DNA from: Euryodendron excelsum
Taxonomy: Eukaryota > Streptophyta > Magnoliopsida > Ericales > Pentaphylacaceae
Length of the DNA: 64,000 bases
Reading direction: 5' to 3'
Assembly (NCBI GenBank): GCA_033060915.1
Contig: CM065387.1
Span: forward strand, 35,111,001 to 35,175,000
A program made the position numbers and the translations under genes. Below the pieces are notes generated by a model. It was not told where the DNA came from. It saw only the letters and a list, made by a program, of their open reading frames with translations, and did not search any database. Positions 34,741-46,397 of the stretch are shown here, one piece after another. How positions within the stretch are numbered: the first letter of the stretch is position 1; every line of letters begins with the position of its first letter.

Positions 34741-36065
34741 TGTCGCACCCTGATTTTTTGCACCATTGAGAATGATATGTGAAAAACACACAGTACTCTC
34801 TCGTTAGAACTCATCCTCCTAAAAGGATGAGGGCGACTAGGTTAGAATTAGAAATTGATTTGATTAAGGGTTTTTGGAAAAAGGTTTGGAGTCACTACCT
34901 AACTTTATTAAAATGAGTTAGGTCACCTAAAACTAATTGTAATACGAATATTAAACTTATGGTTTTTTGGAAAGGTTTTAGAAAACTTCCTCATGAGGGT
35001 TTTTTTTTTCTTTTTTTCTTTTTTTCTTTTTTGGAGAAAACAGGTTGTTTGGCAACCTTTGAAAATGTTTAAGCCCTTTTTGAAAAATGACTCTGTTTTG
35101 ATTTTTCGAAAACAGTGATTCTAGGTTCGGAGGTTGGTTACATATAAGGAAGATGCACTAGGCTATTGCCTTGTCCCACCCTTGCGGTACCTACATGTCT
35201 TTCTATCATAGGTTCACTCATTTAGAATATTTGATTATTCAATGTCCAATTATATCGACTTTTATAATTTTAGAAAGAAGTTCAAACCATCACTTTAGGG
35301 ATGATATGATACATGATATGCAAGTGTATGAGAAGAATTTGAATTTGGAAAGAGATTTTTATTAAGGGGATTGGAATTTTAAAAGAGAATGTGGAAACTG
35401 TAAATTTGAAAAAGGTTGTGACCGCATCCATGCGGCTGGCCTACATATCCCTTTGTTACGAATCAGGTCAGTTATAGTTCAAACTCAGGGTATGATTGAA
35501 AATAGATACTTTGGGGTCTTGTTTGATTTGAAAAGACACTTTGGGGCCTTTAGAAAGTTTGATTTGAACTTTGATTGAAAGATCTAAAATTAGACCTCGA
35601 TTTGAAATCGAACTTGGAGTTGACTTTGCAATAAAACTTGGACTGGAAGTTGAATTTTGAAACAGACCTTAGACTTGTTTTTGTAATAAAACTTAAATTT
35701 GAAATCGGACTTGGACTTGAATTGAGGTTTGGAAATCATGTGATTGAGATTTAAAAAAGAGTTGAAACTTCCTAACTTAAGATTAGGATTGAACTAGGGC
35801 TTAGGTATCCTAAGGTGGAAGCATGCAATTGAATTGGAATGACTTGGTTTGATCTTGAAAAGTTTGATTCTAGAAAGTTTGATTTTAGAAAGTTTTGATT
35901 TAGGAAATATAGGATTTAGGAAAGATTGAAAACAATTTGATTTGATTTAGAAACACTTGACTTGGAAATGTTAGAAAATGTTTGACTTAAAATATTTGAT
36001 TTTGAAAAACTTGAAAATTTTAAAATTTGGAAAGTTTGAACTTAGAAAAGTTTTGAATTAGGAAG
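34741..36065 (-). mobile_element. Truncated 3' LTR of element C
   Basis: Only the last ~1.3 kb of the LTR. In minus orientation it ends AGGGTGCGACA at 34741. It contains the terminal stem-loop (34810-34831) and the G-poor stretch, collinear with 36648 to about 37850 in the intact LTR. Confidence 0.8.
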
Positions 36066-36627
36066 GTTCTTAAAATGGAAGGCTCAGTTCCCAAATCTTC
36101 AAACATACGCCCACTCCTTAAGGTGGTGCTATTATCGGTTGGTGATATAAGCGGGGGGACCATCATGAGGCCGTAAGTTAATAAACTAACACAGCATCCA
36201 CCCACAACCATAGTACTGTCCCCCCTTCTAACTAGAAAGGCCATAATCAAGTAATAATGTAAAGATGCAAATGCAAGTGCACGTGCAGTGAGTTTGTGAA
36301 ATTTTGCAAAATGGAGAAAAGGGCCCAACAACTCCCATCCATCATGTCCATTCTATCCTACTCATTCATGGCATACATGACGGCTAATATAACATAAAAT
36401 AAAATGTGAACAAGGGTCCATTTACAAAAGAAAATGCACAAAGTCATTACCTTGATGACAAACTTAATGCAAGATAGAATGATTGAATATGAATTGAATG
36501 CAAATGATGACATGTTTTTTTAAAACAGCTTTGAAAATTTTAAAGTGGATAGAATTAGACTAAAGAATCGACGATTCTAAATGAGTGACTGGTAAAGAGA
36601 CATAACAATGGCCTAACCCTCTAAGTG
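36066..36627 (-). other. Leader remnant of element C
   Basis: Matches the leader of elements D and F (for example AGGTTAGGCC, GGATGGGAGTTGTTG, and CTTTCTAGTTAGAAGG in minus orientation). It breaks off at about 36066 and joins the G-poor part of an LTR. That junction is the deletion breakpoint. The ORF 36331-36020 crosses it and is not a gene. Confidence 0.7.
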
Positions 36628-36645
36628 TCTCTAGTGGAGTCGCCG
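36628..36645 (-). other. Primer-binding site of element C
   Basis: CGGCGACTCCACTAGAGA in minus orientation, two bases after the LTR end. It differs by a few bases from the site of element D (TGGCGACTCTACTGGGGA). Ogre-type elements use a tRNA-Arg primer, and this sequence fits that type. Confidence 0.65.
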
Positions 36646-36647
36646 GC

Positions 36648-39600
36648 TGTCGCGCCCTATTTTTTTTCACATCATCAAGAATAATACGTGGCAAACACAC
36701 GGTACTCTCTTGTTAGAACTCATCTTCCTAGAAGGACAAGTGCGACTAGGTTTCATTTAGGAATTGATTTGATTAAGGACTTTTGAAAAAAAGTTTGGAA
36801 TAGCCACCTAACTTTGTTAAGGTGAGTTAGGTCACCTAAAACTAAGTGCAATTCGAAGATTAAACTTAGAATTTTTTGGAAAAGTTTTGGAAAACTTCCT
36901 TAAGAGATGGTTTTTTTTTTTTTTTTTTTTTTTTGAGAAAACTGGTTGTTTGGCAAACTTTAGAAAATGTTTAAACCGTTTTTGAAAAATGACTCCATTT
37001 TGGTTTTTCAAAAACAGTTATTCTAGGTTCGGATGTTTATTATGTATAAGGATGATGCACTAGGCTATCACCCTATCCCGCTCTTGAGGTGCCTACATGT
37101 CTTTCTACCCTAGGTTTACTCATTTGAAATTTTCAATTATTCAATGTCCAATTATGTCTACTTAGAGAATTTTGGAAAGAAGTTTGAACCATCACTTTAA
37201 GGATGATATGATGCATAATATGCAAGTGTATGAGAAGAATTTGAATTTGAAAAGAGATTTTTAATAAGGGGATTGGAATTTTGGAAAAAGTTGTGGAAAT
37301 TGAAAACTTGAAAAAAGTTGTGACTACACCCATGCGAGTTGCCTACGTATTGCTTTGTTGGGGATCAAGTCGGTCGTAATTCGGACTCGGGGTCCGATTG
37401 AAAATAGACACTTTGGGGCCTCTAGAAAATTTGATTTGAACTTTGATTGGAAGATTTAAAATTGAACTTTGATTTGAAATCAAACTTGGAGTTCACTTTG
37501 TAATAAAACTTGAACTTGAACTTGAACTTGAATTTTGAAATAGACCTTAGACTTATTTTTGTAATAAAAATTTAATTTGAAATCAGACTTGGACTTGAAT
37601 TGAGGTTTGAAAATCATTTTGATTGAGATTTAAAAAAGAGTCAAGGCTTCCTAACTTAGGGTTAGGATTGAACTAGAGCTTAGGTATCCTATGGTTTAGA
37701 CAACCTAGGGTAAAAGCGTGCAATTGAATTGAAAAGAGTTGATTTGATCTTGAAAAGTTTGATTCTAGAAATTTTAATTTTAGAAAGTTTCGATTTAGGA
37801 AAGATAGAATTTAAAAGTTTGAATTTAGAAAGTTTTGAATTAGGAAGGTTTCATTTTAGGAAAGACTTGATTTATGAAAGGTTTGAATATAGGAAGATTT
37901 GAACTTAGAAAGATTTGAAATTTGAAATTTGAAAAGTTGGAATTTGAAAAGTTGAATTTAGAAAATTGAGTTTGAAAATGTTTGACTTAGGATTGAGGTA
38001 ATTTGGGATTTAAGCAATCCTACGACTTAGAGTTTATGCAAAGTACGTATTTGAACTTGAAAAAGTTGGATTCCAATTTGAAAAAGAAAGTTTTATATCT
38101 TTGGAAGATTGAAGTTAGAAAAATTTCGAATTAGGAAAGATGGAGCTTTCTATTTCATAAAACATAAGATTGAATTTTGTTTTAAAAAATAGAGGATTTG
38201 ATTTTGCTTCTAAAATTAGAGGATTTTATTTGGTTTCCTAAATTGAAAGATTTTATTTGACATGGATTTGGAAAGTTTGAGTTTTGAAAATCTTGAATTT
38301 GGAAACATTTGATTTTATGTAGAAAAAGGGTATTGAAAATCCATGATTTGAGGCAAATAAAAAAGTCATGATTTTAATAAAAGAATTAGGATTTTCTAAT
38401 CATGAATTCTAGGGTTTTGACTTGGATTCTCAAGACGAGTTTTTGGAAAGTAGATCTTTGAAAAGAGTTTTTAGTAAGTAGATTTGCAAAAACTATTTTA
38501 GAGAGATTTGAATATAGACTTTTGCAAGTCTCTTAAATATCTCACTTTCTTAAAATGATTCTAACCATGAAAAGATTAGAACCATTCTAGGGTTGTGATT
38601 TTGACAACAACTACAGTTTGAAATATGGACCATGATGATCACATTAAATTTAACATCTTTCTAAAACAACTCTAATTATGGAGTGGTTAGAATCGTCTTA
38701 GGAGTTGTGATCAAATGGGAAAACAAGTTAGGGTTTGAACTCAAAATTTGGACCTTGATGGTCACAATAAATGTGGTTTTGAAAACAAGTTTAAAAGAAT
38801 GAGGTTTTAGATGCAAGTTTTGAAAGAGAACTTTGATGTAAGTTTGAAAACAACTTTGAACGCAATACTTGAATATGACAACCATAATGCAATAGGGTCG
38901 TGAACATACAATCTTAGGCTTCATCACATAATGAAGGGGGCCAAACCCACACCGTCTTAGGTTGAACTTGAAGAAAGCCCTCATCATGGTGACCTTCAAC
39001 AAGTCTTCCTAGACATGAACCAGGAAGTCCCTTGTCTCAAGCATGCAAAAAAGGGCGGTAAAAGAAAGAGGAGAGAGAAGAAAGAGGGGGGATTGCATAA
39101 ACTAAATCGAAAACCTACCTTGTCTTCTTTGTGCTTTGATTGCTTTGTTTTCTTTATTTGCTGCACTTTGAGAGCTTTGAATACACAACACTTAATCTTC
39201 AATGGATGATTGGAGACTTGGATTTGAGTATATAGAGTGTATAAAAGCTAAGGTTTGAATGTATGGATTGAAGGGAGGCCAGGGTTTGAAGGAGACTTGA
39301 GAAAACTAGGGTTTCGAGGCTTGTTTTCAGTGAGGTAGCATTTTTGGAGCAAGTTTGTGGATCCAGAATGCGCAGGGGTGCCCTATATTTATAGGCAGCC
39401 AAAGTTGGCTTTAGCGCCTGTTGTAGTGGCGCCAGCCTTTTAGGAAATTTTTTATGCTGGCAAGAAACAGATCTTTGACTCTTGGTATGCAAGGCTTAAG
39501 ATTTGGGCGCCTCTTCTAGTAACTATCATGAAATTTTTGGTTTGGCTTAACTAGAAGTGACTCTAGAAAGTCCCAGAGTGATCGAAAAGGTTCCAAGTAG

Positions 39601-40140
39601 TGAGACTTAGCAGGGAATGGATGAGAACCCCTAAAGGAGTAATTGAAAAGTGTGAATGACCCACCAAGGGCAAAATGGTCAATCAACTTGAGAAACACTG
39701 GATCAATTCAGGATTGACCATGAGAAAACTGGAAGGTTGAAAACATTATTATGAGTGCTCCAAGGGATTGCTGATTTGATACCCAGTGCCAGTGTAGTTG
39801 GAAAAGGCGACCAACCCACCAAGGGTAAAACAGTCATTTCGTATTGGGTTCGCCAGAATGGACTCATAATGGTCCAAAAAGGTATTGGATGATTGGGAAT
39901 ATTATTAGAAGCGTGTTTGAAAGGTAACCAGTTTAATACATAGAGCCGGTATGGTTATCGGAGCCAATTGGATGCCTAGGGACAAACTAGTCATTTGGCT
40001 TCAAGTGGGCCTGCAGGAAGCGACCGGTGGACTAGATTCTAGTTTGGAGGGCGGGTTTGAGTCTGAATGTGTATGTGATGTTTAAAAGTGAGCCCGGTCA
40101 AGCCAAAGATCGCCGAGCGGGCAAAAATGAGGTGCTTACA
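36648..40140 (-). mobile_element. 5' LTR of element C, 3.49 kb
   Basis: Minus orientation: begins TGTAAGCACCTCATTTTTGC at 40140 and ends GGGCGCGACA at 36648. It contains ~157-bp repeats (TGACCATTTTGCC-like motifs at about 39981, 39822 and 39668), a GCGCC palindrome region (about 39410-39435), a TATA box, a G-poor region (about 37420-38500) and the terminal stem-loop (36719-36740). It lacks the 81-bp minisatellite seen in element D. Confidence 0.85.
39386..39393 (-). promoter_or_regulatory. TATA box of LTR C
   Basis: TATAAATA on the minus strand within GCCTATAAATATAGGGC, at the same relative position as in the other Ogre-type LTRs. Confidence 0.7.
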
Positions 40141-40577
40141 TAGGAGATAGGCAAAAGATCCTATGAAAAATGTTCCCATCTCCCATTCAATGTATTTCAA
40201 TTCTATGTATAAAAAGTAATTTAAAAATACTAAACTGTTGTCTCTTTACCTCCTTTGAAAGAATGGATTTATGAATGAACATGTTACAGGTACAGTATTG
40301 CATGTAAGGACAAAATCTATTTCCAAACATGAACAAATCTTCATGTTGAGCCCCCTCAAAAAGCAGGGGCACCCCTAAGACATGCACTGTATAAAACTTT
40401 CCATGTCAACGCACTAACTTTGTCCTTTTTCTTGTTTTATACTTTATCTTTACCTCCCCCCATTGCTATAGAGATCAGAAGCCAAGCCAACGTTTGTAGA
40501 GATTTTTCATGAAAGCCACCTTCTAAGGCTAAAGTAGGAAGGAGTAGTTACTTTATTTTAGAATATAAAAATCATCC

Positions 40578-41653
40578 ATGGAACCATTCAATGCATCACC
40601 AAGCTCCACCCTCAAGCAAGGCCAGGATCAACTACTGGAAGAAGTAAGAGGACACGAGAAGAGGATGACCAAAATGAAAATAATGCTCTTTTTGCTCCTA
40701 TCCTATGCTAGTATAACGCCTGATGAGGAGGTGGAGGCTTTTCAGGTCCAAACCCATGAGAAGCATATTTTCCTTCGAAAGATGGCCAAGGTAGAAAATC
40801 GAGATTACACACCATTGGCTTGCTCTCTGACCACTGCCTACTGACGACTTTGCCAAGCCAAACATCTCAGTCCGATACCCCCTAGACTTGTCTTTAACCT
40901 AACCCCCCAAATCATATAATCTTGACCTATCATTGAATTCCATTCTAACTTATCTAACCATGACACAGAAAATTGTCCCACTTTGAAGTGCAAAGTCCGA
41001 AACCTCTTTGATTTCCAGGCCATTGACCCAGCTATTATTACGCCAGAACTTGATCCCTGACCTTCATAAACATCTAAGACACCCTTCCGTCTAAGAGAGT
41101 GAGCTGGAGAAACCAAGTCTTTGCTAAACTTGCTTGTACACAAACCATAACTGATTATAGCCTCCTAATAGCAGCACACATAAAATCTATACTCGCTCGG
41201 CCTGTGCCCAATCCCTTACCACCGACCTTTAACTCAGCAACAACCTGCGAATACCACTTGGGTGGCCAAGGTCATGACACTAAGGAGTGCTTCTATCTGA
41301 AGCATAAAATTTAGAACCTAATTGACTCAAAATTTATTGGCACAGAAGAAGCTAGCCCAACTCTTATCGCTCCCCATCGATTGTCGAACCACACCATCAA
41401 TTTTATTAAGGGATATGGGGCTTATCTAGATGAACTCAAGAAAAGAAAAGATAGCATTGAGAAACTGGAAGCCATAGGGGGTAGATTGGGCATCGCTCTT
41501 AGAGCGGACAAAAGAAAGAAGAAAGAGGAGATCAAAAACTACATCGTCATTACCGACTCCTTAAGTGCTACGAATAATAACTCAATCTGCCCCACACAGC
41601 TTAATGACACACTTGGCAGATGGAGTGCAAAAAAATGTTGGGATAATCATTAA
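40578..41653 (+). pseudogene. gag-like ORF of element F, decayed
   Basis: Counterpart of the gag-like ORF of element D. The N-terminus is open at 40578-40841 (RMTKMKIMLFLLLSYAS, VQTHEKH). A frameshifted middle follows. The conserved block at 41099-41653 has FAKLACTQTITDYSLLIAA, PNPLPPTF and the knuckle CEYHLGGQGHDTKEC, then a stop. A last block from 41381 (DELKKRKDSIEKLEAIGGRL) carries the C-terminal end shared with D (ITDSLSATNN...LNDTLGRWSAKK). Several frameshifts and stops make it nonfunctional. The knuckle region is of the Ogre/Tat gag type, in which a CxxH-GH-C pattern is usual. Confidence 0.7.
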
Positions 41654-42717
41654 GCCCATCTAAGGGGCTTCTAAAACCAACAAGGAAAATGGATGTTTTT
41701 TGGATTCATCCACTTTACTTCCTATCTTTTACTCTTGCTGTCTTTATTCATGTCTTATGCTTGTGCTTTCAATTAAGGCTATGCCATGTAAGAAAACAAA
41801 TTCTATTTAAATGAAAATGAAGTACTCCGGTTCATTCCCTTTGACTCATACTCTTGTCAATAATGATTACTTTTAGGGATTCTTCTCCAATTTATAATGA
41901 CTTGACTAGAAGGATGGGATAGCATAGACAACCCATTCAACGGAGATTAAAACCTTTGAGAGAAAGATAGAAAGTGAAAGACAGGTGGCAAACAGACTCA
42001 ATAAAGAAGTGTGGAGCTTATTGAAGAGGCAACACTTAAGTGATATCCTGGCTAAGCGATAGGCAACTGAGTCCTCAAAACGATGAGAAGCCATTGTTCT
42101 ATCCATCCAGAAGAAATAAACACTTTCCTTTGCTCAACCCACTAGAGTTGTAAGTGATTTCCATTTAGATATTCCCAATTCAATAACCATTCCCGATATT
42201 GGGGTAAGCACATGGTGGTTGATTCGATAGAAAGTATAGGGATTTATTAAGGAATATTGTCTAAATTTTGTAAAAAAAAAAAAAAAACTTTATAGACTAA
42301 GCAATTCAATTTGAAAAGATGAGAGGCCCTCAATTTCGTACCATATAGTAAAAAAAACCATCCTTTCGCAAAGCCCACTTAAGCAGGTTATATTTTCTCA
42401 AGAAAATTGACCTGATGATCACTGCCCACAATGGCTTAAGACAAAAACCATGAATGAGAACTAATAAGTGCATGATGAAGATGGTGAGAGAGATAGAGAA
42501 AAGTGTGTTAATGGTGGTCTTCAAGAGAAGATAATGTCAACCAAAAATACAAATGAAAGGGTCAGCATCTCTAAAAGTCGACATAGGAACAAATTTCTTA
42601 ATAAAAAATTCTAATCAAAAGGGAGAGAACTGTCTAGAAGAACAAAAAGAAGGAAATGAAAATTAAATTTCCAAAGGTGATCATGGATCTTTCGGAACTC
42701 CACAAGTGATAATGTTT

Positions 42718-42793
42718 GAGCCTTAATATCCCTTTGTTCATAAACCCCTTAACCTAGCCTACGTTACGTTCCAAATCAAAGTTCTCTTTGATA
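42718..42793 (+). repeat. Shared ~80-nt motif, element F copy 1
   Basis: GAGCCTTAATATCCCTTTG, then CCCCTTAACCTAGCCTACG, TTACGTTCC and AAAGTTCTCTTTGAT. See the copies at 42979, 53567, 53767 and 15458. Confidence 0.65.
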
Positions 42794-42978
42794 AAAAAAA
42801 ATTGCTTAGTCCAAATAAGACTCAATGATACTAAGACAAGTAATAAAAAAAATAATAATAAATAATATTTAAAAAGGGGGAGGGAGAAGAGAGACAGGAA
42901 GGAGTGCAGGGGCAATCTCATGCCCCAATGTGTGCTCAGATGGTTTCGGTTTAAATAACCCAATAAAAGAAAATCTTT

Positions 42979-43058
42979 GAGCCTAAACATTCTTTCATTT
43001 CTTATAACCCCTAAACCCGGCCTACATTACGGTCCTAAAAGAAGTATTCTCAAATTGA
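42979..43058 (+). repeat. Shared ~80-nt motif, element F copy 2
   Basis: GAGCCTAAACATTCTTTC, then ACCCCTAAACCCGGCC, TACATTACGGTCCTAAAAG and TCTCAAATTGAG. It lies 261 bp after copy 1. Confidence 0.65.
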
Positions 43059-44122
43059 GAGCCAAGCTATTTATCAATCAACAAAGGACAGGCAAATTGT
43101 CACTCAAGCCATGATGGAATTCGAAGATCTAAGAGAGAAAACCAAGGATGGACAAAAAATTCTCAAATAGCAACCCCGTAGAAAGTAGGGATAAGGTAGC
43201 AATTGGCAAATCAAAAGGTCAAGATCTCCTGAGAATGGTGCAAATGCTATCACACTCCGATAAGAATGGGATAAAACTGAAGGGGCTCGATCCTAAAAGG
43301 GAAATAGAGTCTCGAGAGTATGTGCCCTAGGGCGATCCTGGGGCATTCTTCGTAAATAACCTATATACATGTGGTACTTGTTCATTCATGACATGTATAA
43401 CCTCTACATCCATTTAATTCCTGTGTAGTTTGTATCTATTCATATTCATCAAAAAGTATGACACACATTCAATTTCATTCTTGTATAAACTTGTGCATTC
43501 ATTAAAAAGCATGATACACATTTATTCCAATTCTTGTGTAACTTGTGCATATATCAAAAAGTATGATATGCATTCATTCTAATTCCTATATAGCCTGTGC
43601 ATTTCTTTAATATTCTAATATAACTTGTATCTATATATGCATTTGTCAAAACGTTTGACCTACATTTATTTCAATCCTTGTGTAAACCCATACATACATT
43701 TATTTATGTTCCTATCTAATCTATGCATCCATCTATGGGTATAACATACATCATTCTAACTTCCTATGAAAACTTTGAATAATGTGATCTAACCTTTTTC
43801 AAACAATGAAGATTGAGACAGCAACCCCACCTTACACCTCCCATTTAGCTCAGCATAGGATATGCTATCAAACCAATCCTTAACTAATGAGTTCTCGGGG
43901 TTTCAGAGGCCTGCCATTAACAAAGAAACAAGAGGTACAAAAAGAATGCCGCACGAAGCTTAGAATGCCATCCTTATCCAACAGGAAACAAGGGAATAGG
44001 GTAGAGTATAAAAATAAAAAAAAAACAAAAGTTGAAGACACCCCATAGCAAACTAGCAAGCTCAAGCATCTTTAGTTTCGGCACCGCCGAAAGTATCCAT
44101 AGGAGTCTAGCCAAGAAGCCTC

Positions 44123-44671
44123 CTAACTAGTAGTTCCATTGTGAGCCTCCTCCTCAACAACCCTAGCACGAGCATCATCAGCCTCATTGCCATCAAGGGT
44201 AGTATCAACACCAGCAGTCTCATCTGAGGCAACGTCCCTAACAGCCTCATTTGGGGCATTCTCCCCTAAAGTCCTAGTACGGGCTTCTTCCTCATTAGTA
44301 ACTCTAGCAGGGGCAGTCTCTACATGATTGCCTACAGACCTCCTATAAGCTAAAAATGGAATTCAGCTAAGAAAGCAAGGAAGACAAGACAAGCGGAAGG
44401 AGTAGGGAATTACCAGCTCACTCCACAGTGCTATCCTCAGCAGACTCTGCCAAAACTCACAGCGCATATCAACAACTTTGGCTTGGAGGATATCCATGTC
44501 CACTCCAACCTCTACCTCCATATCCTACCTAGCAGTGACCTTGACAAGCCCCAGCTCAGACTCAACGTCAATCAATGTGGTCATCCGAGCATGCCAGTCA
44601 TCCCTATTAGCCTACACATTTGTAGCACTAGTCCTCTCCTTGACCAGAGCAACTCTCGTCGTCGTCAGTTT
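44123..44671 (-). pseudogene. Antisense gene tail in element F (coiled coil + acidic last exon)
   Basis: The minus strand reads a predicted last exon 44342-44123 (about 73 codons to TAG) with a strongly acidic composition (ARVTNEEEARTRTLGENA, then DNEADD-like and VVEEEAH). It is preceded by an intron of 71 nt (GTAATT donor at 44413, TTATAG acceptor at 44343). An alternative donor GTGAGT lies near 44470. Upstream, to 44671, is a heptad-like region (RVALVKERTSATN, LIDVESELGLVKVTA) with two stops; it continues beyond the element D insertion at 62695-62770. The arrangement parallels the tail of the antisense PMD gene of element D; no PMD core remains here. Confidence 0.5.
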
Positions 44672-44874
44672 TGTAAGCACCCCATTTTTGACCGCTCTGC
44701 AATCTATACTCCGTCCAGACTTGTTTTCAAGTCATTATGGGCATATCCCTATCGAAATCAACTTTCCAAGTCTAATCCCCTCTATCCATCGCTTCGCGGG
44801 CCCAAAAGGCCCAAATAGAAGCAAGATGACCAAAATGCCCTTAGGGGCATTGTCCTTTCCTTTCCAATTCCAAC

Positions 44875-45320
44875 CCCTCTCTCGGGACAGTTGATTCCTC
44901 GAGACGATAAATCTATTCCAATCAGGCGCGTCTTTTCGAAGACGGTAAGTCCCCTTTCTAATCCTTCTCTCGAGACAGTTTGTTCCTCGAGATGGTTCCA
45001 ATCTAGGCACGTCTTTTCGAAGACGGTAAAACCACTTTCCAATCCCTCTCTCGAGACAGTTTATTCCTCGAGACGGTTCCAATCCAGGCACGTCTTCTCG
45101 AAGACGATAAATCCCCTTTCCAATCCCTCTCTCGAGATAGTTTATTCCTCGAGACGGTTCCAATCCAAGCACATCTTCTCGGAGACGATAAGTCCCCTTT
45201 CCAATCCCTCTCTCGAGACAGTTTATTTCTCGAGACGGTTCCAATCCAGGCACGTCTTTTCAAAGACGGTAAGTCCCCTTTCCCATCCCTCTCTCGAGAC
45301 AGTTTATTCCTCGAGACGGT
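44875..45320 (+). repeat. 81-bp minisatellite in 5' LTR of D
   Basis: CGAG sites at 44971, 45052, 45133, 45214 and 45295 are exactly 81 bp apart; a first, slightly longer unit starts near 44883. Each unit contains CTCTCGAGACAG, CCTCGAGACGGTTCC and the hairpin CGTCTTTTCGAAGACG (6-bp arms, TTCG loop) or the variant CGTCTTCTCGAAGACG. Confidence 0.95.
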
Positions 45321-45479
45321 CCGAGTAGTGAAAATACTCACAAAACCGTTAGAGTAGCAGAAATACTCACAAATAGGTCGATATAGGGAATTGCCAACAA
45401 ACTCCTATGTCACGACAACCACCGTCAGAGTGGCAGAAACACTCAAAACCCAGGTCAACACCAGTGTCTGTTAGCCCAC

Positions 45480-46150
45480 TTTGGTGAAAAATGACCAAAC
45501 TGCCCTTTGGACCATTTCCGAGACTTTTCGGTCAAGATGACCATTTTGCCCCTAGGCATCCGAATGCCCCGGGAACCACACCAGCTCTGGGTATCAAACC
45601 GGTAACCCTCTGAGAATGATTTTTATAGTATTCTCAATTTTCCTTTATCCTTCCGGATCATTCCAAGTTAGTTCTGGCCAACCCGGCGCACAATGATCGT
45701 TTTGCCCCTAGTGGGCTGGTCTCCTTTTTCGACCACACCGGCTCTGGGTATCAAACTGGTAACCTTCTGAGACTTCTTTTTATAGGATTCTCAACCTTCC
45801 TTTACCTTTCCGGATCGTTCTGATTCAGTTCCTGCCAACCTGGTATAAAATGACCGTTTTGCCCTTGGTGGGCCGGTCACCTTTTTCGACCATGCCGGCT
45901 CTGGGAATCAAACCGGCAACATCTGGGAACATTCTGAATAATGTTACCAGATCCCAAGTCTTCTTTCGGGATAGTCCGAGTCTGTCCCAGCAATTTCCCG
46001 ATCCGATTAACCATTTTGCCCCTAAAGGCCCGGTCAACCTTTCCAACTCATCTTATCCTCATTTCTCAAGTCAAATACCCCCAGGACACTATTTTAAGTG
46101 TTCCTGCTATTTTCCAGCCATCCGGGTCGTTCCCAGCTCCTTCAAATCAT
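45480..46150 (+). repeat. ~157-bp tandem repeats in 5' LTR of D
   Basis: TGACCATTTTGCCCC-type motifs at 45538, 45694, 45851 and 46008 give spacings of 156, 157 and 157 bp. Each is followed by GTGGGCCGGTC or similar and GGCTCTGGGTATCAAAC. The unit is shared with LTRs B, C and E. Confidence 0.9.
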
Positions 46151-46389
46151 TCCCGGACTTTCTAGAGTCACCCCTAGTGAAGCCAGGCTAAAAATTGCAT
46201 GGTAGTCACTAGTACAGGCGCCCAAATCTAGTCAAAGAAACATTGCTTGCCGACCTTAAATATTTCCTAAATGGCTAGAGCCACTAGTAGTGGCGCCAAG
46301 CCAAAACTTGGCCTGGCGCCACTCCTAATGGTGCCAGTATAAATTCTGGCTTAGCGCCACTGCAACAGGCGCCAATGTTGTCCAACCTC

Positions 46390-46397
46390 TATAAATA
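46390..46397 (+). promoter_or_regulatory. TATA box of 5' LTR of D
   Basis: TATAAATA within CCTCTATAAATACAAAGCC, directly after the palindromic GGCGCC region. It is the best candidate for the core promoter of the element's sense transcript, with transcription likely starting near 46420-46430. Confidence 0.75.

Larger units (their letters stand above)
34741..40140 (-). mobile_element. Element C: Ogre-like deletion derivative with TSD
   Basis: Flanked by TAGGA on both sides (34736-34740 and 40141-40145). In minus orientation it comprises a full 3.5-kb 5' LTR (40140-36648), a PBS, about 580 bp of leader, and then the last ~1.3 kb of a 3' LTR ending at 34741. All of gag and the antisense gene, and the first two thirds of the 3' LTR, are gone. 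It lies in the leader of element F. Confidence 0.88.
40141..44671 (+). mobile_element. Element F (Ogre-like), part 2: leader end, gag-like ORF, 3' noncoding
   Basis: Continues element F after the insertion of C. It is collinear with element D from about 50910 to 54400: end of leader, gag-like ORF (40578-41653), a noncoding stretch with two copies of the ~80-nt motif, then a minus-strand tail region. It ends at AGTTT (44667-44671), where element D is inserted. 41654-44122 holds no gene that I can support. Confidence 0.75.

Noticed and set aside
44735..45341. Overlapping ORFs of 86-172 codons on both strands (and 57823-58218) with regular repeats, looking like a repeat protein
   Set aside because: They arise because the 81-bp minisatellite is a multiple of three without stops in several frames. 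They lie in the U3 part of an LTR and are open in several frames at once.
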